Part shown: positions 62,016-64,000 of the stretch, one piece after another
How the letters are laid out: every line of letters starts with the position of its first letter
Numbering within the stretch: the stretch's first letter is position 1
Source of the DNA: JACVRW01 sp963734025
GTDB lineage: Bacteria; Actinomycetota; Thermoleophilia; Solirubrobacterales; Thermoleophilaceae
Length of the DNA stretch: 64,000 bases
Assembly (NCBI GenBank): GCA_963734025.1
Contig: CAVTFR010000006.1
Span: 1-64,000 of the forward strand
Reading direction: 5' to 3'
Notes under the pieces: generated by a model
What the model saw: the letters and a program-made list of their open reading frames with translations, nothing else
What the model was told of the DNA's origin: nothing
Databases searched by the model: none
Program-made: the position numbers and the translations under genes

Positions 62016-63588
62016 CTTCCACGTCCCGGTCGCCGTGGCCCCGGCGACCCGCCTGCGCCCCGAGGGACCGCCATCGGCGGGCGGCTACCTGCCAATCGCA
62101 GGCCACGGTGTGATCGGGGACCTCGGCACGGCGGCGCTCGTGGGCTCAGAGGGCACGATCGACTGGTACTGCCCGCTGCGCTTCGACGCGCCGAGCATCT
62201 TCGGCGCCATCCTCGACGCGCGCCGGGGCGGGCACTGGTCGATCTGCCCCGCTGGCGGTGTGTGGAACTCGACCCAGCAGCATCTGCCCGACACGAACGT
62301 GCTGATCACCCGCTTCCTGTCCGAGGACGGCGTCGCCGAGATCCAGGACTTCATGCCGGTCGCCGGCGCGCACTCGCTCGTGCGGCGCGTCGTCGGCGTG
62401 CGCGGCCGCCCGCACCTCGTCATCGAGGTCGAGCCGCGCTTCGACTACGGCCGCTCCCGTCACACCGTCCACACGTCCGGCGGCGGAGCGGTGTTCGAGG
62501 GCTCCGGGCTGCGGATGGCGCTGGTGTCGCCGCTGCCCCTGCGGCGGACGCTCGGCGGCGTGCAGGCGAAGTTCTGCCTGGAGCCGGGCCAGGTGCTCGA
62601 CTTCGTCTTCTCTCCCTTCGACACGGGCATGCCGCCGCCCGTGAGCGCGTCGCTCGAGACCACGATCGAGTTCTGGCGCGCGTGGACGGCCGGCTGCAGC
62701 TACCGCGGGCGCTGGGGCGACGCGGTGCGGCGCTCCGCGCTGACCGCCAAGCTGCTGACCCACGCGCGGTCGGGCGCGACCGTCGCCGCGGCGACGACCT
62801 CGCTGCCCGAGCGCCTCGGCGGCTCGGCCAACCGCGACGATCGCCTCGTCTCGATCCGGCACGTGGCGCCGTTCCTGTCCGTCATGCCGCGGCTCGGCTT
62901 CGCGGCGGAGGCGCGCGCATCGGCGGGTTGGGTCGGCGAGCGGCTGTCCCAGCGGCCTCAGGAGTTCTACGCGCTCGACGCCCACGCCGAGCTCGTGGAG
63001 GTCGAGCTCGCGCTGCTCGAGGGCTACCGCGGGTCGCGGCCCGTGCGTGTCGGAGCCGACGGCGCCCGGCCCCCGTCCGCTCTCGACCTGCGGGAGCTGA
63101 TCGACGCGCTCGACCGGAGCGGCGCCGCGGAGGTCGGTGCCGCCGTGGCGCGCCTGGCCGGGCCGCGGAGCGTGGACTGGGACGGGGGCGTCCCGCTCGA
63201 CGCCCAGCTGCTGCGCCTGCCGGCGCTCGGCCTCGCCGACGCCCGTGACCCGCGCTGGCTCGCGACGCTCGACTACATCGAAGCGGCGCTCGTGTCCGAC
63301 GCGCTGGTCCACCGCCGCCCGCCGGCCGGCGACGAGGGCACGTGCACGGCGTGCTCGTTCTGGCGGGTGGAGGCGCTGGCGCGTGCCGGCCGGCTGGCGG
63401 AGGCGCGGCTCGCCTTCGAGAAGATGCTCGGCTACGCCAACCAGCTCGGGCTCTACGCCGAGTCGATCGGTCCCGGCGGCGAGCAGCTCGGCAACTTCCC
63501 GCATGCGGCTCCCCATCTGGCGTTGCTCTCCGCCGCGCTCACGCTCGAAGAGAAGCTCGCGGGCCGGCTCCCATCCGCTATCACTTGA
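62005..63588 (+). CDS. GH15-like protein lacking catalytic segments
   Basis: 527 residues. The N-terminal GYLPIAGHGVIGDLGTAALVG...TIDWYCPLRFDAPSIF is the typical start of GH15 glucoamylase/trehalase proteins, and TTSLPERLGGSANRDDR, LLEGYRGSRPVRVG and GEQLGNFPHAAPHLALL follow. Two defining parts are changed. The WDYRYCWLRD block is replaced by NRDDRLVSIRH (276-286). The usual stretch with GIWExRG and HFTHSKVM between the mid-domain and the late part (near residues 370-395 here) is missing, about 85-100 residues. The frame is intact, so this is probably a pseudoenzyme or remnant with a binding role. It ends four bases before the EamA start. Confidence 0.8.
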   Translation: MPADFHVPVAVAPATRLRPEGPPSAGGYLPIAGHGVIGDLGTAALVGSEGTIDWYCPLRFDAPSIFGAILDARRGGHWSICPAGGVWNSTQQHLPDTNVLITRFLSEDGVAEIQDFMPVAGAHSLVRRVVGVRGRPHLVIEVEPRFDYGRSRHTVHTSGGGAVFEGSGLRMALVSPLPLRRTLGGVQAKFCLEPGQVLDFVFSPFDTGMPPPVSASLETTIEFWRAWTAGCSYRGRWGDAVRRSALTAKLLTHARSGATVAAATTSLPERLGGSANRDDRLVSIRHVAPFLSVMPRLGFAAEARASAGWVGERLSQRPQEFYALDAHAELVEVELALLEGYRGSRPVRVGADGARPPSALDLRELIDALDRSGAAEVGAAVARLAGPRSVDWDGGVPLDAQLLRLPALGLADARDPRWLATLDYIEAALVSDALVHRRPPAGDEGTCTACSFWRVEALARAGRLAEARLAFEKMLGYANQLGLYAESIGPGGEQLGNFPHAAPHLALLSAALTLEEKLAGRLPSAIT

Positions 63589-63592
63589 CGGC

Positions 63593-64000
63593 GTGACGAC
63601 GGCGACGGTGGCGCTCGAGCAGTCGCGCCTCCGGCGCCGCGGCCAGATCTACGTCGCGCTGGCCGCGGTCGCCTGGTCGACCGCCGGAGTCCTCCAGCGC
63701 CAGCTCACGCTCGACACGCCTACTCAGGTCGCGGGCCGCGCCGCGTTCGCGGGCGTGGCGCTGCTGGCCTACGTGGCGGTCGTGGAGCGCGGCCGGGTCG
63801 TGGAGGCGTTCCGCTCGGTGGGGCTCGCCGGGGTGGCGGTCGCGCTGTGCGTCGCCACGGCCTCCGGCAGCTTCATCGCCGCGCTCAACCACACGAGCGT
63901 CGCGCGTGTCCTGTTCATCCTCGCGGTGGCTCCGGTGCTCGCCGCGCTGCTTGCGCGGGTCACGCTCGGCGAGCCGATCACGCAGCGCACGGTCGTGGCC
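63593..64000 (+). CDS. EamA-family transporter, truncated by window end
   Basis: 136 residues are visible from a GTG and the frame stays open to the last base. Hydrophobic segments such as QIYVALAAVAWSTAGVLQRQ, AGRAAFAGVALLAYVAVV, VAVALCVATASGSFIAALN and VLFILAVAPVLAALLARVTLGEP match the first half of a 10-helix DMT/EamA metabolite exporter. It follows the GH15-like gene closely and is probably in the same transcript. Confidence 0.82.
   Translation, partial: MTTATVALEQSRLRRRGQIYVALAAVAWSTAGVLQRQLTLDTPTQVAGRAAFAGVALLAYVAVVERGRVVEAFRSVGLAGVAVALCVATASGSFIAALNHTSVARVLFILAVAPVLAALLARVTLGEPITQRTVVA

Overview
The window is very GC-rich (roughly 70 percent or more) and densely packed, with many ATGA, GTGA and TGATG overlaps between stop and start codons. 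It carries F420-type LLM oxidoreductases, LuxR-type ATPase regulators, a PucR regulator, TldD/PmbA peptidases and a Cys-type CcmE. This fits a free-living, aerobic actinobacterium; I infer a Thermoleophilia/Solirubrobacterales-like lineage, but the sequence alone does not prove it. I saw no rRNA, tRNA, CRISPR array, insertion sequence, phage gene or attachment site. It reads as chromosomal sequence.

Layout. 0.1-5.9 kb: a minus-strand cluster with a flavin monooxygenase, a berberine-bridge-type FAD oxidase, a DUF4242-like protein and a frameshifted LuxR ATPase regulator. 6-14 kb: sulfatase, a frameshifted isochorismatase-like hydrolase, M28 peptidase, two exported proteins, and a desaturase facing a PucR regulator. 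15-21 kb: CapA-like exported phosphoesterase, CBS protein, TldD/PmbA pair and SecG. 21-28 kb: PQQ-type sugar dehydrogenase with a PKD domain, then cytochrome c maturation genes (CcmE, frameshifted CcmF, CcmI-like), a cupin and a Na+/H+ antiporter. 28-34 kb: GH2 glycosidase followed by a tight operon of circularly permuted ATP-grasp, class-I amidotransferase-like hydrolase and GCS2-type ligase. 34-37 kb: ASCH and UBP-zinc-finger proteins, a MoaD-like protein and a formamidase.

36-44 kb: a TetR gene diverges from a tautomerase / (hydrolase-glycosyltransferase fusion) / NTF2-like operon across a perfect 20-bp palindrome. A convergent four-gene redox operon follows (Fe-S CCG protein, FAD oxidase, unknown 87-residue protein, F420-type LLM enzyme). 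44-49 kb is the most interesting part. An ECF-type sigma factor and its zinc-finger anti-sigma factor are embedded among genes preceded by three copies of one bipartite promoter, GTAAGAAC-N15-GCWAA. All three have identical spacing and are oriented toward (1) folE-oxidoreductase-transaldolase, (2) a small gene followed by the sigma/anti-sigma pair, and (3) a secreted helical protein. Two of the three would give leaderless mRNAs. This looks like a compact self-contained stress regulon.

49-57 kb: a near-complete purine catabolic operon (three-subunit xanthine dehydrogenase, OHCU decarboxylase-uricase fusion, HIU hydrolase, allantoate-type amidohydrolase, DUF3830) beside a PPK2 polyphosphate kinase. 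57-64 kb: a second, intact LuxR ATPase regulator, a cupin, an NmrA-like/DUF1772 pair, a GH15-like protein that has lost catalytic segments, and a truncated EamA transporter at the edge.

Four genes are broken by five frameshifts. Each is repaired exactly by removing one base, so insertion-type sequencing errors are as likely as real pseudogenes.
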